Shown piece after piece: positions 42,669-51,830 of a stretch of 64,000 bases of DNA. The translations under genes were made by a program, and so were the position numbers. The stretch is from an uncultured Mediterranea sp. (GTDB lineage Bacteria; Bacteroidota; Bacteroidia; Bacteroidales; Bacteroidaceae): contig NZ_CABUOL010000007.1 of NCBI RefSeq assembly GCF_902493215.1, positions 62,001-126,000 of the forward strand, written 5' to 3'. The notes under the pieces were generated by a model. It ran no database searches. It worked only from the letters and a program-made list of their open reading frames with translations, and had not been told where the DNA came from. How positions within the stretch are numbered: position 1 is the stretch's first letter; every line of letters begins with the position of its first letter.

Positions 42669-43265
42669 TCAGATTTTGGTGAAAAAATAGAGCAGGAGAA
42701 CTTCCAGATAGGGAGCCATTCGCTTTTGCAAATAGTCTAAAGCGTTCTTAATGTGATACTTGACGGTGTTTACCGAAATGTTGAGTTCAGAAGCTATTTC
42801 TTCGTACTTTTTTTCTTCGAACCTGCTTTTCTTGAAAACCGTCCGGCAGGCATCCGGCAATTCTTCGATGCTTTGCCGCAATTGAGCTTCCAGTTCTTGG
42901 GTAAGCAGATGTTCCAGAGGGTACTCGTCGGAAGGGAACAGGTTTTCGATGAGTTGCATGTTTTCGGGGAGCAGATAGGACGAACAGTTTTGTTCCATCC
43001 GATGGGCCAGCGAGTTCAGTTCATTCAGGCAACGGTTGCGGACAGCACGCAACAGATAATTGCGCAATGGCCCTGTTATTTCGATCTCGGCGTGGTGTTC
43101 CCACAAGTAGAAGATGACATCGTCCACCATTTCTTCGGCAAGGGAAGCATCGTTGGTCAGTTGGGTGGCGAAGCGGCATAGCAGTGCATAATGCTGCTCG
43201 TAAAGGTGTCTGAAAGCCTTTTCGTCCCCCTTCTTCAGCTGTCTTTTGATGAATGTCTCTTCCAT
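42669..43265 (-). CDS. ECF RNA polymerase sigma factor (SusC/FecR-linked)
   Basis: A 198-residue sigma-70 family factor. Region 2 covers about 20-90 (LYEQHYALLCRFATQL, EEMVDDVIFYLWEHH) and region 4 about 125-180 (LPDACRTVFKKSRFEEKKYEEIASELNISVNTVKYHI). It is the first gene of the locus and should direct polymerase to the susC promoter. A minus-strand TACATTTG box (43286-43293) lies 21 bases upstream of the ATG, so the sigma gene itself looks housekeeping-transcribed. Confidence 0.95.
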   Translation of the reverse strand: MEETFIKRQLKKGDEKAFRHLYEQHYALLCRFATQLTNDASLAEEMVDDVIFYLWEHHAEIEITGPLRNYLLRAVRNRCLNELNSLAHRMEQNCSSYLLPENMQLIENLFPSDEYPLEHLLTQELEAQLRQSIEELPDACRTVFKKSRFEEKKYEEIASELNISVNTVKYHIKNALDYLQKRMAPYLEVLLLYFFTKI

Positions 43266-43317
43266 AGATGCATTTTTACGAAAGGCAAATGTAGTGAAAA
43301 AACGTTGTAATAAAAGT

Positions 43318-43348
43318 AAAGGGCATCAAATCTTTTTTGATGCCCTTT
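43318..43348. terminator. Perfect 13 bp terminator hairpin
   Basis: AAAGGGCATCAAA (43318-43330) pairs with TTTGATGCCCTTT (43336-43348) over five bases. On the minus strand it follows the C1 peptidase stop by 23 bases and insulates that gene from the sigma gene. Confidence 0.85.
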
Positions 43349-43370
43349 ATCCTGCGGATGGTGTTTGTCC

Positions 43371-44564
43371 TTATTTGATGCCCAGCTTGGCCTTGATTTC
43401 AGCAGGCACGGCATCCTTGTGTACCAGGATGTTCATCGTCTTGTAAGCAACGAAAGCTTTCGATGCATACCAGATGCCTTTGTACTTGCCGCTCAGGCCC
43501 CAGGAGTTCTTCACCATGAAGTATTCCTTGCCCGTCTGGTCTTTGGCGATACCGTAGATCACCATGCCGTGGTCGTCGGTCGTCTCCCAGTTGTCGAAAG
43601 CCGTCTGGCGCATTTCCTGCGTCACTTCCACTTCGGGCAAGGGGCGTGAAGTCAGTTCCTTGCGTTTGTCCGTAGCGGTCATGCCTGTCCAGCGGGCCAT
43701 GTCGCTGCCTGTCAGTTCGGCACCGCGGGCTGCGTCGGGCATCACGGCAATACCGTCGCGTGTAAAGCCCTGCTCGCTCACGTCACTGCCCCATGCGAAG
43801 GTGTAGCCGGTGCGGATGGCGTTGTCCATCACGGCCATCAGCTCGTCGATGGGCAGGTTGTAGGACAGACCGTTACGCCAGTTGTCCTGAATCTCGATGG
43901 AGAACTGGGTGTAGAACGGATGGTGCGTGTACGAAGTCAGTGAAACATAGTCGTCGGGGTTGATGCCCAGACTGGCTGCAAAGCTCTTCGGAGTGTACTC
44001 TGTACCCTCGTAAGTGAACTTCTCGGGACATTTGCCCAGATAGGTGTCATAGATGGCGCTGATGCCGTTCTTCCATACGGGAGTCAGCTTGCTGAATCCG
44101 CCCTTGCCGATGGCTCTTACATAGGCGCCGGCCACGGCATCCAGTTCGTTGTGTACAGGCAGCGTGTCGCCGTACATGATGCCCGGCATGGCTTCCTGCG
44201 GTACGAGACCGTAGTGCTTCATGCAGTACATGATGTCGTAGAAGCTTCCGCCCGGCGAGAAGGAAGCGTCGCCATGGTAGCGCACGTAGTTGACGGCACG
44301 GTCTACCATCGTGTGGTGTACGACGAACATCTCGGACAGGTCGTAAGTGCCTTTGCCCAGACGCAGCAGTTCGCTTTCGAGGAAGCCGAGGCTGGAGAAG
44401 CTCCAGCACGTGCTCGAGCGGTTCTGGTTCTTGATACTGGTGATGGGGTTCTCCTTAACGGTAGTAAACACGAAACCCTCTTCCTTGGGTTCGGTCTTCT
44501 TCTTGGCCGACATGTCGAAGGCCAGCAGGGCCAATGCGGCGATGAGGATAGTTTTTTTCATCAT
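43371..44564 (-). CDS. C1-family cysteine peptidase (bleomycin hydrolase/PepC-like), secreted
   Basis: A 397-residue papain-fold peptidase with signal peptide MMKKTILIAALALLAFDMSA. The triad is visible: Cys in NQNRSSTCWSFSS (about residue 53), His in DDHGMVIYG (about 338) and Asn in MVKNSWGLSG (about 356). The order and spacing fit the C1B aminopeptidase group; unlike the classic cytoplasmic PepC this one is exported. A minus-strand TATCTTTG box (44599-44606) lies 35 bases upstream. It is divergent from the patatin gene. Confidence 0.9.
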   Translation of the reverse strand: MMKKTILIAALALLAFDMSAKKKTEPKEEGFVFTTVKENPITSIKNQNRSSTCWSFSSLGFLESELLRLGKGTYDLSEMFVVHHTMVDRAVNYVRYHGDASFSPGGSFYDIMYCMKHYGLVPQEAMPGIMYGDTLPVHNELDAVAGAYVRAIGKGGFSKLTPVWKNGISAIYDTYLGKCPEKFTYEGTEYTPKSFAASLGINPDDYVSLTSYTHHPFYTQFSIEIQDNWRNGLSYNLPIDELMAVMDNAIRTGYTFAWGSDVSEQGFTRDGIAVMPDAARGAELTGSDMARWTGMTATDKRKELTSRPLPEVEVTQEMRQTAFDNWETTDDHGMVIYGIAKDQTGKEYFMVKNSWGLSGKYKGIWYASKAFVAYKTMNILVHKDAVPAEIKAKLGIK

Positions 44565-44699
44565 GATTAAATTATTAAGAATATTCTATTGCTGGTGGCA
44601 AAGATAGTGTTTTTCTTCCGAACCGCATCCTGTCTGCTGAAAAGATAGTGGGAATATGGGGAAGAAAAGCTATCTTTGGGCATCAAATCGAGGTGGAAT

Positions 44700-45548
44700 A
44701 TGGAGAAAAAGATACAGATAGATCCTCAGACGTCCCTCGTGCTCGAGGGAGGTGGCATGCGGGGCGTGTTCACCTGCGGCGTGCTGGACTGCTTTATGGA
44801 CCGCGGCATCCGCTTCCCTTACGTCATCGGGGTGAGTGCCGGAGCCTGCAACGGCCTGTCCTACATGTCGGGACAGCGCGGGAGGGCCAAGTTCAGCAAC
44901 ATCGACCTGCTGCAGAAATATCATTATATAGGCCTGAAGTATTTGTGGAAGAAGCGCAACATCATGGATTTCGACCTGCTCTTCCATGATTTCCCCGAAC
45001 AGATTCTGCCTTACGACTACGAGGCCTATTTCAACAACCCGGCCCGCTACGTCATGGTGACGACCAACTGCCTGACGGGCGAGGCCAACTACCTGGAGGA
45101 GAAGCGGCGGAAGGAGCGGGTGATAGACATCGTCCGTGCATCAAGCAGCCTGCCTTTTGTGTGCCCCATTGTGCGGGTGGACGGTATACCGATGCTCGAC
45201 GGCGGCATAGTGGACAGCATTCCGCTGGCCCATGCGCTGGCCGACGGCTGCACGAAGGCCGTCGTGGTGCTGACCCGCAACGCGGGATATCGCAAGAAGA
45301 TTCAGGGTACGCGCGTCCCTTCCTTTATATATAAGAAATACCCGCTCCTCCAGCAGGCCATCAACCGCCGTAGTGTGGTCTACAACGAGCAGTTGGACCT
45401 GGTGGAGCGGCTCGAAACGGCGGGGCAGGCGGTCGTCATCCGTCCCCAACAGCCCGTGCAGGTGGACCGCATCGAGCGCGATGTGCGCAAGCTGACGGCG
45501 CTCTACGACGAAGGTTACCGTTGCGGCATGGAGTTGGAGTGTATCTGA
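44700..45548 (+). CDS. Patatin-like phospholipase
   Basis: A 282-residue lipid acyl hydrolase without a signal peptide. The oxyanion motif LEGGGMRGVFTCGVLD, the nucleophile elbow GVSAGACNG (Ser) and the Asp of MLDGGIVDSIP complete the Ser-Asp dyad. It matches the bacterial RssA/YjjU-like group. The ATG at 44700 is chosen over an upstream TTG since AGGTGG sits four bases before it. A TATCTTTG box (44671-44678) lies close upstream. Substrate unknown. Confidence 0.9.
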   Translation: MEKKIQIDPQTSLVLEGGGMRGVFTCGVLDCFMDRGIRFPYVIGVSAGACNGLSYMSGQRGRAKFSNIDLLQKYHYIGLKYLWKKRNIMDFDLLFHDFPEQILPYDYEAYFNNPARYVMVTTNCLTGEANYLEEKRRKERVIDIVRASSSLPFVCPIVRVDGIPMLDGGIVDSIPLAHALADGCTKAVVVLTRNAGYRKKIQGTRVPSFIYKKYPLLQQAINRRSVVYNEQLDLVERLETAGQAVVIRPQQPVQVDRIERDVRKLTALYDEGYRCGMELECI

Positions 45549-45771
45549 GCACTCCATGGCGCGTTTGTCATTTTGACACTTTGTATTTTCTGTTGCCCGA
45601 GAATCGCTTCTTTCGGGCCGGAGGCAGGTATGGTTGGAAAGAACGGAACGATTTTCTGCAATCCGCTCATAGATAGATTGATAGCGAAATCCTTACATTT
45701 GAAACAGAAGAAAACGGGGAGGAAAAACACACTCTTCGGATGCTTTTCGGGTAAAATACGGAGGCGAATCG

Positions 45772-45947
45772 GCAGAAAATGCACTTTCTGTCGGTAGAAT
45801 TCCCAGTTTTTGGCGGTAAGATGCCTACTTTTTGTCCGTCACATTCCTACTTTTTGATGCAAGAAAGCAATGTTTTGGGGTGGAAAAAGCAATGTTTTCT
45901 TCCACAAGATGGGATGTTGCGGCGGGTAATCGGCGCTGTTTGGCGGT
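45772..45947. repeat. Quasi-tandem array, eight units of exactly 22 bp
   Basis: Units begin at 45772, 45794, 45816, 45838, 45860, 45882, 45904 and 45926 with GCAGAA, GTAGAA, GTAAGA, GTCACA, CAAGAA, GGAAAA, ACAAGA and GTAATC. The middle of the units keeps a CTTTTTG or TGTTTT block (CAGTTTTTG, TACTTTTTG twice, AATGTTTT twice). Unit-to-unit identity is low, but the spacing never changes. The gap from 45549 to 46067 otherwise has only a terminator near its right end. Confidence 0.75.
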
Positions 45948-46006
45948 TTTTGATGGAGGGAGGTGTAAGTGGAAACGGTTGCTTTCAGTGCGTTTGGTAA
46001 GCGGAA

Positions 46007-46054
46007 CAGGGAGAATACTGTCATTCTGTCCGTACAGAAACAGCCTTCTCCCTG
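46007..46054. terminator. Hairpin between convergent genes
   Basis: CAGGGAGAA (46007-46015) pairs with TTCTCCCTG (46046-46054), with CTGT/ACAG pairs nested inside, 13 bases past the AsmA-family stop on the minus strand. Confidence 0.65.
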
Positions 46055-46067
46055 CCCAGCCGGAGGA

Positions 46068-49037
46068 TTACTTTCGTTGCATCACCCGCCGGAAGTCCTT
46101 GACTATCTGCTCGCCCATGTTGACGATGGTGCTGTCTACCTTGCGTATCTCGACCGGCGTGACGGCGTCCTTGTACTTTGCTTTGCCCATGCCGAACTTC
46201 ATCTTGTCCAGATTACCCCGTATGTTCAGCCCCAGTTTGAAGGGGATGGGCGACTTCAGGATGGAGATGTGGTAGTCGAAGTTCATGTCGAGGTCCTGTG
46301 TGCCGCCCACAGCCGCACGATAACGATCCATCTCGATGACGAAAGGATAGACGGTGACGTTGCCGTCCTTCACGCTGATGTTCACCGAGATGCTGTCTAT
46401 CATGTTCTTCTCCTTGTTCTTGAAGAGGAATTTCTTGGAGATTTCGGCAAAAGTTTCGCCGTCCATCAGTACGAGGCTGTCGCCTTTGATGTGGATGGCC
46501 GACCGTAACGACGGTATTTTGATGTTGAGGCAGGAGTCGAGACGCGTTTCTGCCGCCACGTCGAAGTCTACCGTCCCCTGGAAAGAGCGGAGCATGGGCA
46601 CGATGCTGTCCAGCGAGGGGGCAAAGTCTACCAGCTTGGAGATGTCGATGTTGTGCAGGCGGAAGTCGAAGCCGGCATATCCGCGCTTGCGCTGGCGAGC
46701 CTGATAGATGAGGGTGGTGCGCATTTCAGCATCCATTCCCCGCATGGACAGCTCCTTGAGGTGCACGGCCTGGTTGCGTACGTCTATGTCGCCGCGCACG
46801 TCCTCGAATACCATCTTGCCGTAGCGCACGCGGCGCAGGCGGGTGGTCAGCTCGAAGTCCACGTTCTTGGGCACGACGAACAGCTCGAGGTTGGTGGCGG
46901 TTGTGTCTGCCTCGGCCTGCAAGGTGTCGGTGGGGAAGGAAAGCGAACGGATCAGCTGGTTGCAGTTCAGATTGTTCGACGTCAGCTCCAACTTGGCTCG
47001 CAGGGGCTTGTGGTGGTGCATGGCGCCGTAGAGGTCGTAGACGGCTCCCGTAGCTGTCAGGTCCGAACGGCCGATGCGCATGGTGGCGTTGCGCAGGCTG
47101 ATGGTGCGGTTACCCACAGTGAGCGAAGTTTTCAGCAGGCGGATGGGCAGGGCACACATTGGTGTGGATACTTTCATGCGGTTGAAGCCTACGATACCTT
47201 TGGGTACCCAGAAGGAGTCGCGCACCTGTTCGGCCGTAACGCCGATACCTGCCTTGTCCATTCCCAGCTTGGTGTCGCCCATGCGGCAGAACAGGGTGTC
47301 GGCCTGCAGGGCCAGTCCTACCTTGGGACGGGCCGGATTACGTTCGCCCGGCTGTAGCTTGACCGTACCGGTAGAGCGTCCGCAGAAGACGCCCAGCGAG
47401 TCGGCCAACCGTGCTTTCAGCCGGTTCATCTCCAGCTTGCACTCCACGTTGGCTATGCGGGTGGTGTCCTGTGGGTTGGTACTGGTCACGGTAGCGGTCA
47501 GGTTGTCGAGGGCCGACTCCAGGCCGGGGGCGCGCAGGTTCATGTCTTTTATCTGGATACGTGCTCCCAGCTTGTCGTTTCCCATAAAGGCCAGCGAGGC
47601 GTTGCTGGTAAACTCGAAGTTGCGGAGGCTGTCTTTCAGTATCAGTCCGTCGGTCGATAGCTTTCCGCCTATCTTGATGCGTCCCAAATCTTTGTTCTTC
47701 AGCGATGACAGGCGGCAGCGCAAGCGTACGTCGGCATCCATCTTGCCCTGTATGCTGATGCCTTTCTGCAAGGGGAAGGCTTGTGCCAGTGCAGTCAGGT
47801 CGACGGTAGAGCGGGTATGGAAGCTGATGTCGGGGTCGCCCAGGAGGTCGTCCACGCGGGCATCAGCCAAGATATCTGTATGGGCACCCTTGAAGTGGAA
47901 AATCTTCAGGTCGGCATACGAGGATTGCCGTTTCGTCAGATCCACTTGTCCGAAGAAGTCGGCGGTTATCTCGTCGATACCGTAGGGCATTCCTTCGTAG
48001 TGGGCCGAAGCCTGGTTGATATTCACCGTCAGTGTGGCCAGCGGCATGTGTCCCTTTCCGTAAAGTCCCTTCAGCGTGCCGTTAACGATGACTTCTCCTT
48101 TGGCGTCGAGGGTCTCTTTCTTGAGTATACTTTGAGGAATAAGGCCGATGACCGTTTCCAGTGAAGGGGCATGCAGGCTGTACTGCATGTCTACGTCGGC
48201 AGCCCGCTCCACCGTGTCGCGGCGCAGGGTCCCTTTCAGGTCAAGTTCCAGCCCGTTGACGTCCAGCAGGGCGTTGTTCAGGCTTAGGGTGCGTTGTTGG
48301 CGGTTCAGCTCCAGGTCGGCCTGCAGGCGGGTTGATACGCGGTTCACGAGCAGTTCTCCTTCCTGCCAGAAGAGGACGTTGCGGTTGCTGAAGTCCACTT
48401 TCAGCATGGAGTGTCCCCGTTGCAGGCGGGCTTGCAGGGCGAGGTTGGCATCCCAAAGGTTGGCGAATACACGTGCCTGACGGTCGTCAAAGGTCACGGT
48501 GGCATGGCGTAAGGCCACACGCCTGATGTCTATTCCGCCGGGGGCCAGCCGTGTAGTGTCGGTTGTAGCCGTGTCGGCCGTTTCGGTCGTGGTGCTGTCG
48601 GGCATAATGTCCCAGTTGGCACGGCCTTCCTTGTCGATGTGGGCGTATACCCGTGCGCTGTCCACCGTCAGGCGATAGACGGTTATTTTCTTTTGTGTCA
48701 GATAGTCGATGGGGTTGACTACCAATACAGCCTTTTTGAAAGACATCAGCGTGTCGCGGCGTTGCCACAAGGTGTCGCGCAACGCTTTCGAAACCAGTGT
48801 CCCGTCTTCCATCCTCAGTCCGAAACGCGGGAAGGTGGAGAAGAATGTCAGGTCTACACTACCCAGATTTACGCGGGCATTCAGACTGCTGTTGGCCGTC
48901 TGCACGACGACGGGTGTCAGCTTTTCGGGTGTAAATACGAAATGGATGGCCAGCGTGATGGCAACCGTCACTATGAGGAGAAGGCTGCCGAGGCTGATGC
49001 CTGTTATCTTCAATACTTTCTTGGCTTTCTTGTTCAT
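46068..49037 (-). CDS. AsmA-family membrane-anchored protein
   Basis: A 989-residue protein with one N-terminal membrane helix (ITGISLGSLLLIVTVAITLAI, about 11-31) and a very long periplasmic part of repeating beta strands. The family start is seen in TPEKLTPVVVQTANSSLNARVNLGSV, and the AsmA-like C-terminal region in YAGFDFRLHNIDISKLVDFA. Relatives (AsmA, YhdP, TamB) form hydrophobic grooves linked to lipid movement between membranes or outer-membrane assembly. It lies 82 bases after the efflux MFS gene and could be read from the same promoter. Confidence 0.88.
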   Translation of the reverse strand: MNKKAKKVLKITGISLGSLLLIVTVAITLAIHFVFTPEKLTPVVVQTANSSLNARVNLGSVDLTFFSTFPRFGLRMEDGTLVSKALRDTLWQRRDTLMSFKKAVLVVNPIDYLTQKKITVYRLTVDSARVYAHIDKEGRANWDIMPDSTTTETADTATTDTTRLAPGGIDIRRVALRHATVTFDDRQARVFANLWDANLALQARLQRGHSMLKVDFSNRNVLFWQEGELLVNRVSTRLQADLELNRQQRTLSLNNALLDVNGLELDLKGTLRRDTVERAADVDMQYSLHAPSLETVIGLIPQSILKKETLDAKGEVIVNGTLKGLYGKGHMPLATLTVNINQASAHYEGMPYGIDEITADFFGQVDLTKRQSSYADLKIFHFKGAHTDILADARVDDLLGDPDISFHTRSTVDLTALAQAFPLQKGISIQGKMDADVRLRCRLSSLKNKDLGRIKIGGKLSTDGLILKDSLRNFEFTSNASLAFMGNDKLGARIQIKDMNLRAPGLESALDNLTATVTSTNPQDTTRIANVECKLEMNRLKARLADSLGVFCGRSTGTVKLQPGERNPARPKVGLALQADTLFCRMGDTKLGMDKAGIGVTAEQVRDSFWVPKGIVGFNRMKVSTPMCALPIRLLKTSLTVGNRTISLRNATMRIGRSDLTATGAVYDLYGAMHHHKPLRAKLELTSNNLNCNQLIRSLSFPTDTLQAEADTTATNLELFVVPKNVDFELTTRLRRVRYGKMVFEDVRGDIDVRNQAVHLKELSMRGMDAEMRTTLIYQARQRKRGYAGFDFRLHNIDISKLVDFAPSLDSIVPMLRSFQGTVDFDVAAETRLDSCLNIKIPSLRSAIHIKGDSLVLMDGETFAEISKKFLFKNKEKNMIDSISVNISVKDGNVTVYPFVIEMDRYRAAVGGTQDLDMNFDYHISILKSPIPFKLGLNIRGNLDKMKFGMGKAKYKDAVTPVEIRKVDSTIVNMGEQIVKDFRRVMQRK

Positions 49038-49119
49038 ATTATTGTCAGCTTTGTAATGGAATGTAAAGGTAACAATAATATTTTACCTGTGGTTTGGAGC
49101 AGGCCCTTTTTTTGTCTGG

Positions 49120-50724
49120 TTATACCATGTCCTCACCCATACGGATGACAGGTACACGTACGGTCTTATGGAACGGAATGAAGCGCGAAACGATGGCAAT
49201 GACCAGTGTCACCAGGAAAAGCCACCCCAGGATGTGCTTCAGGGCCAGTAGCGTGCTTTGTTGTTGCAGTACGTTGTAGAGCGTGTTGGTGGCCAGTTGC
49301 GTGGCTTCGTCCATACCGTGCCCTTGGGCCAGACTGCTGCTCAGGGTCGACTGCCAGCGTGCGGCGGCCAGCGGGTCGGTGGCTGTCAGGGTTTCGGATA
49401 GTTCCACCATATATTTCTGCTGCAGGCGGTAGAGTGCGTTGCTGTAGAAGGCCGAGGCAATGACAGGTGTCAGCACCGAACGGAAGGTAATGAGGAAGAA
49501 AGCATTGGAAAGCAGGTACTTGGGTGGCAGGTCTTCGACGGCAAAGAGGGCGAAGGCGATAATCAGCGTCAGCATACCCAGCCCGCGGAGGAACATGGGC
49601 AAGTAGAGCATTTCGTACGTGCTGTCCGGCGAAATGCCGAAGTAGAGCATGCCGAAGAACAGGACGAAACACATCATCCCTCCGGCTATAAGGAAACGGA
49701 AGCGCCACCGTTGCCAGCGGAACCACCAGAAGCAGATGAAGGCTCCCAGCAGATAGCCCGGCAGCAGCCAGACGTAGAGTGTGTAGGTGTGCATGTTGTC
49801 CACGCGCAGGATGGTAGTAAGGTAGCTGGTGAGCAGGCTGGTGGATGTGCTGAAAAACATCACCATCATCATATAGAAGTAGCCCACGATGGCTTTCCAT
49901 TGGAAAAGCGGCTTCAGGCTGACGTAGGGGCGCGGGGAATGGAACTGCTCCCACAGGAAGATGGCTACCAGCAGCGGGGCAACGACGATATAGAGGCGGA
50001 TGCGTGTGGAGGCCATCCAGTCGAGGGTCTTGCCGTAAGTGATGACATAGATGAGCATCAGCACGCCGGTAGCGATGATGAGCATTTCGCGTGCGTGCAG
50101 CTCTTTCCAGGGAATGGGCCGTGAGGGGCGGTCGTGACGGAAAAAGACGATGACGCCCAGTATGGCAGCCAGCAGGAGCAGCATCATGAAGTAGTACATA
50201 TACTTCCAGTCGTAATGGTCGGCCAGCAGGGCGGTGATGACCATCGAGAGCTGTCCGCCTCCGAATACCAGCGGATAGAAGTAGGCATAAAACTCGCTGC
50301 GGATGTCCTTGGGACTGAAAATGAACTTGATGCGGCGGATGATCCACAGCATGAGGAAACCTTTCAGGAAACCGATGATGAAACTGGCAGCGATGACCAG
50401 CTCGATATCCGACTGGCGGGCACAGAACCAGCTGAGGAAGAATTGCAGTGTAAGGTCAGTGAGCAGCAGCGATTTGCCCGAAAGAGCTCCCAGTATCTTG
50501 GGTACGATGGGATAGGATACGGCCATACCTGCTGCGGCGGCATAGTAGCCGATGGTGATGTCCTCGGTATAGACGCCCAGTGTGTTCGATACTTCCACCA
50601 TGCTGCCCGTATACGTACCGTTCAGCATGGCAATGGGCAGCATGATGAGGAAGACGGTAGCAATGGCCACGCGGTCGGGAACCCACGGCCGGGCTGGAAT
50701 TTCGAGTTCGCGGGCTGTTTTCAT
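49120..50724 (-). CDS. MFS transporter, EmrB-like (DHA2 type)
   Basis: A 534-residue inner-membrane transporter with about fourteen hydrophobic helices (for example VAIATVFLIMLPIAMLNGTY at 21-40 and LGWLFLVTLVIAIVSRF near the C-terminus). Its start overlaps the HlyD-type gene by four bases. Together with that adaptor and the TolC-like channel it should form a three-part pump spanning both membranes, driven by proton exchange. Substrates cannot be predicted. Confidence 0.88.
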   Translation of the reverse strand: MKTARELEIPARPWVPDRVAIATVFLIMLPIAMLNGTYTGSMVEVSNTLGVYTEDITIGYYAAAAGMAVSYPIVPKILGALSGKSLLLTDLTLQFFLSWFCARQSDIELVIAASFIIGFLKGFLMLWIIRRIKFIFSPKDIRSEFYAYFYPLVFGGGQLSMVITALLADHYDWKYMYYFMMLLLLAAILGVIVFFRHDRPSRPIPWKELHAREMLIIATGVLMLIYVITYGKTLDWMASTRIRLYIVVAPLLVAIFLWEQFHSPRPYVSLKPLFQWKAIVGYFYMMMVMFFSTSTSLLTSYLTTILRVDNMHTYTLYVWLLPGYLLGAFICFWWFRWQRWRFRFLIAGGMMCFVLFFGMLYFGISPDSTYEMLYLPMFLRGLGMLTLIIAFALFAVEDLPPKYLLSNAFFLITFRSVLTPVIASAFYSNALYRLQQKYMVELSETLTATDPLAAARWQSTLSSSLAQGHGMDEATQLATNTLYNVLQQQSTLLALKHILGWLFLVTLVIAIVSRFIPFHKTVRVPVIRMGEDMV

Positions 50725-51791
50725 TTCTTCTTCAGCGCTTCGGTTTCTACCATCATGCCTGCACGCAGCAGCCCCATACTTGCCTCGTCCACGTCGTCCA
50801 GGTCGATACGGACGGGGATGCGTTGCTGTACCTTCACGAAATTGCCGGCAGAGTTGTCGGTAGGCACGAGCGAATACTTGGAACCGGTTGCTTCGGAAAT
50901 GGCTGTTACATGTCCGTGGAGCACACGCCCCGGCAGGCCGTCAACTTTGATCCGTACGGGCTGGCCGATGTAGATGTTGGCAATCTGTGTCTCGCGGTAG
51001 TTGGCTGTAATCCATTTGCCCGACTGGCGTACTATGTACGACAGAGTCTGCCCGGCACCGACGTATTGTCCTGCTTCCAGGGTACGCCGGCCCATGTATC
51101 CGCTGTAGGGAGCGGTTACTACGGTGTACGACAGGTTCAGGTCGGCCAGGTCGAGGGCAGCCTCGGCGCGCAGGATACTTGCTTCTGCGTTCACTTGCTT
51201 CTTGTTGGCTTCGTCGTATTGCGAGTGGGCGGCTTCCTTCTGGCGGAGCAAGGCCTCATAGCGGGCGCGGGCTGCTTCATAGTTGGCCTTGGCCTGGTCG
51301 AACTGCTGTTCGGGGACGGATTCTTCCTTCAGCAACCGTTCGTAGCGATGGAAATCTTGTTCCGCTTGCCACAGTTTGACTTTAGCTTCGGCCAGGTTGG
51401 CATCTTGTTCGGCGATGCGGGTGTGCGAAGTACGTATGCCCGAAGTCAGTACGTCGCGTGAGCCCCGGGCATCGAGCAGTGCGGCTTGGGCTTCCTTTTG
51501 TCGGATGAGGTATTCGCGGTTGTCAAGTACAACGAGTGTGTCGCCGGCATTGACATACTGATGTTCCTTGAAACGTACTTCCTGAATGTAGCCGGCTACC
51601 CGAACGTTGACCGGAGCGATATATTGGTCGACGAAGGCATCGTTGGTGATTTCGTAGCTGATGTATCGCCAGAAGTAATGCGCAGTCCAGGTGAGTCCCG
51701 ATCCGGCAATCAGGATGCACACGATGTTGAGGAATATGTTGCGGCGTTTCTGACGTTTCAGCCGACGGTATTTCAAGTGTAATGCGGACAT
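50721..51791 (-). CDS. HlyD/EmrA-type membrane fusion protein
   Basis: A 356-residue periplasmic adaptor. One N-terminal helix (IFLNIVCILIAGSGLTWTAHYF, about 19-40) anchors it; then a biotinyl-lipoyl half (VRVAGYIQEVRFKEHQYVNAGDTLVVLD in part), a long coiled coil (about 95-210), the second lipoyl half (TVVTAPYSGYMGRRTLEAGQYV) and a beta-barrel (IRVD/IGQPVRIKVDGLPG). It bridges the MFS pump and the outer-membrane channel encoded on either side. Confidence 0.93.
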   Translation of the reverse strand: MSALHLKYRRLKRQKRRNIFLNIVCILIAGSGLTWTAHYFWRYISYEITNDAFVDQYIAPVNVRVAGYIQEVRFKEHQYVNAGDTLVVLDNREYLIRQKEAQAALLDARGSRDVLTSGIRTSHTRIAEQDANLAEAKVKLWQAEQDFHRYERLLKEESVPEQQFDQAKANYEAARARYEALLRQKEAAHSQYDEANKKQVNAEASILRAEAALDLADLNLSYTVVTAPYSGYMGRRTLEAGQYVGAGQTLSYIVRQSGKWITANYRETQIANIYIGQPVRIKVDGLPGRVLHGHVTAISEATGSKYSLVPTDNSAGNFVKVQQRIPVRIDLDDVDEASMGLLRAGMMVETEALKKK

Positions 51792-51830
51792 TGAAGGTAA
51801 GGTTTTAATGGTTAATGGTCAATATGTGGG

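Noticed and set aside
45772..45947. CRISPR array
   Set aside because: Units are 22 bp, adjoin each other and diverge along their whole length; there are no identical repeats separated by unique spacers and no cas genes.
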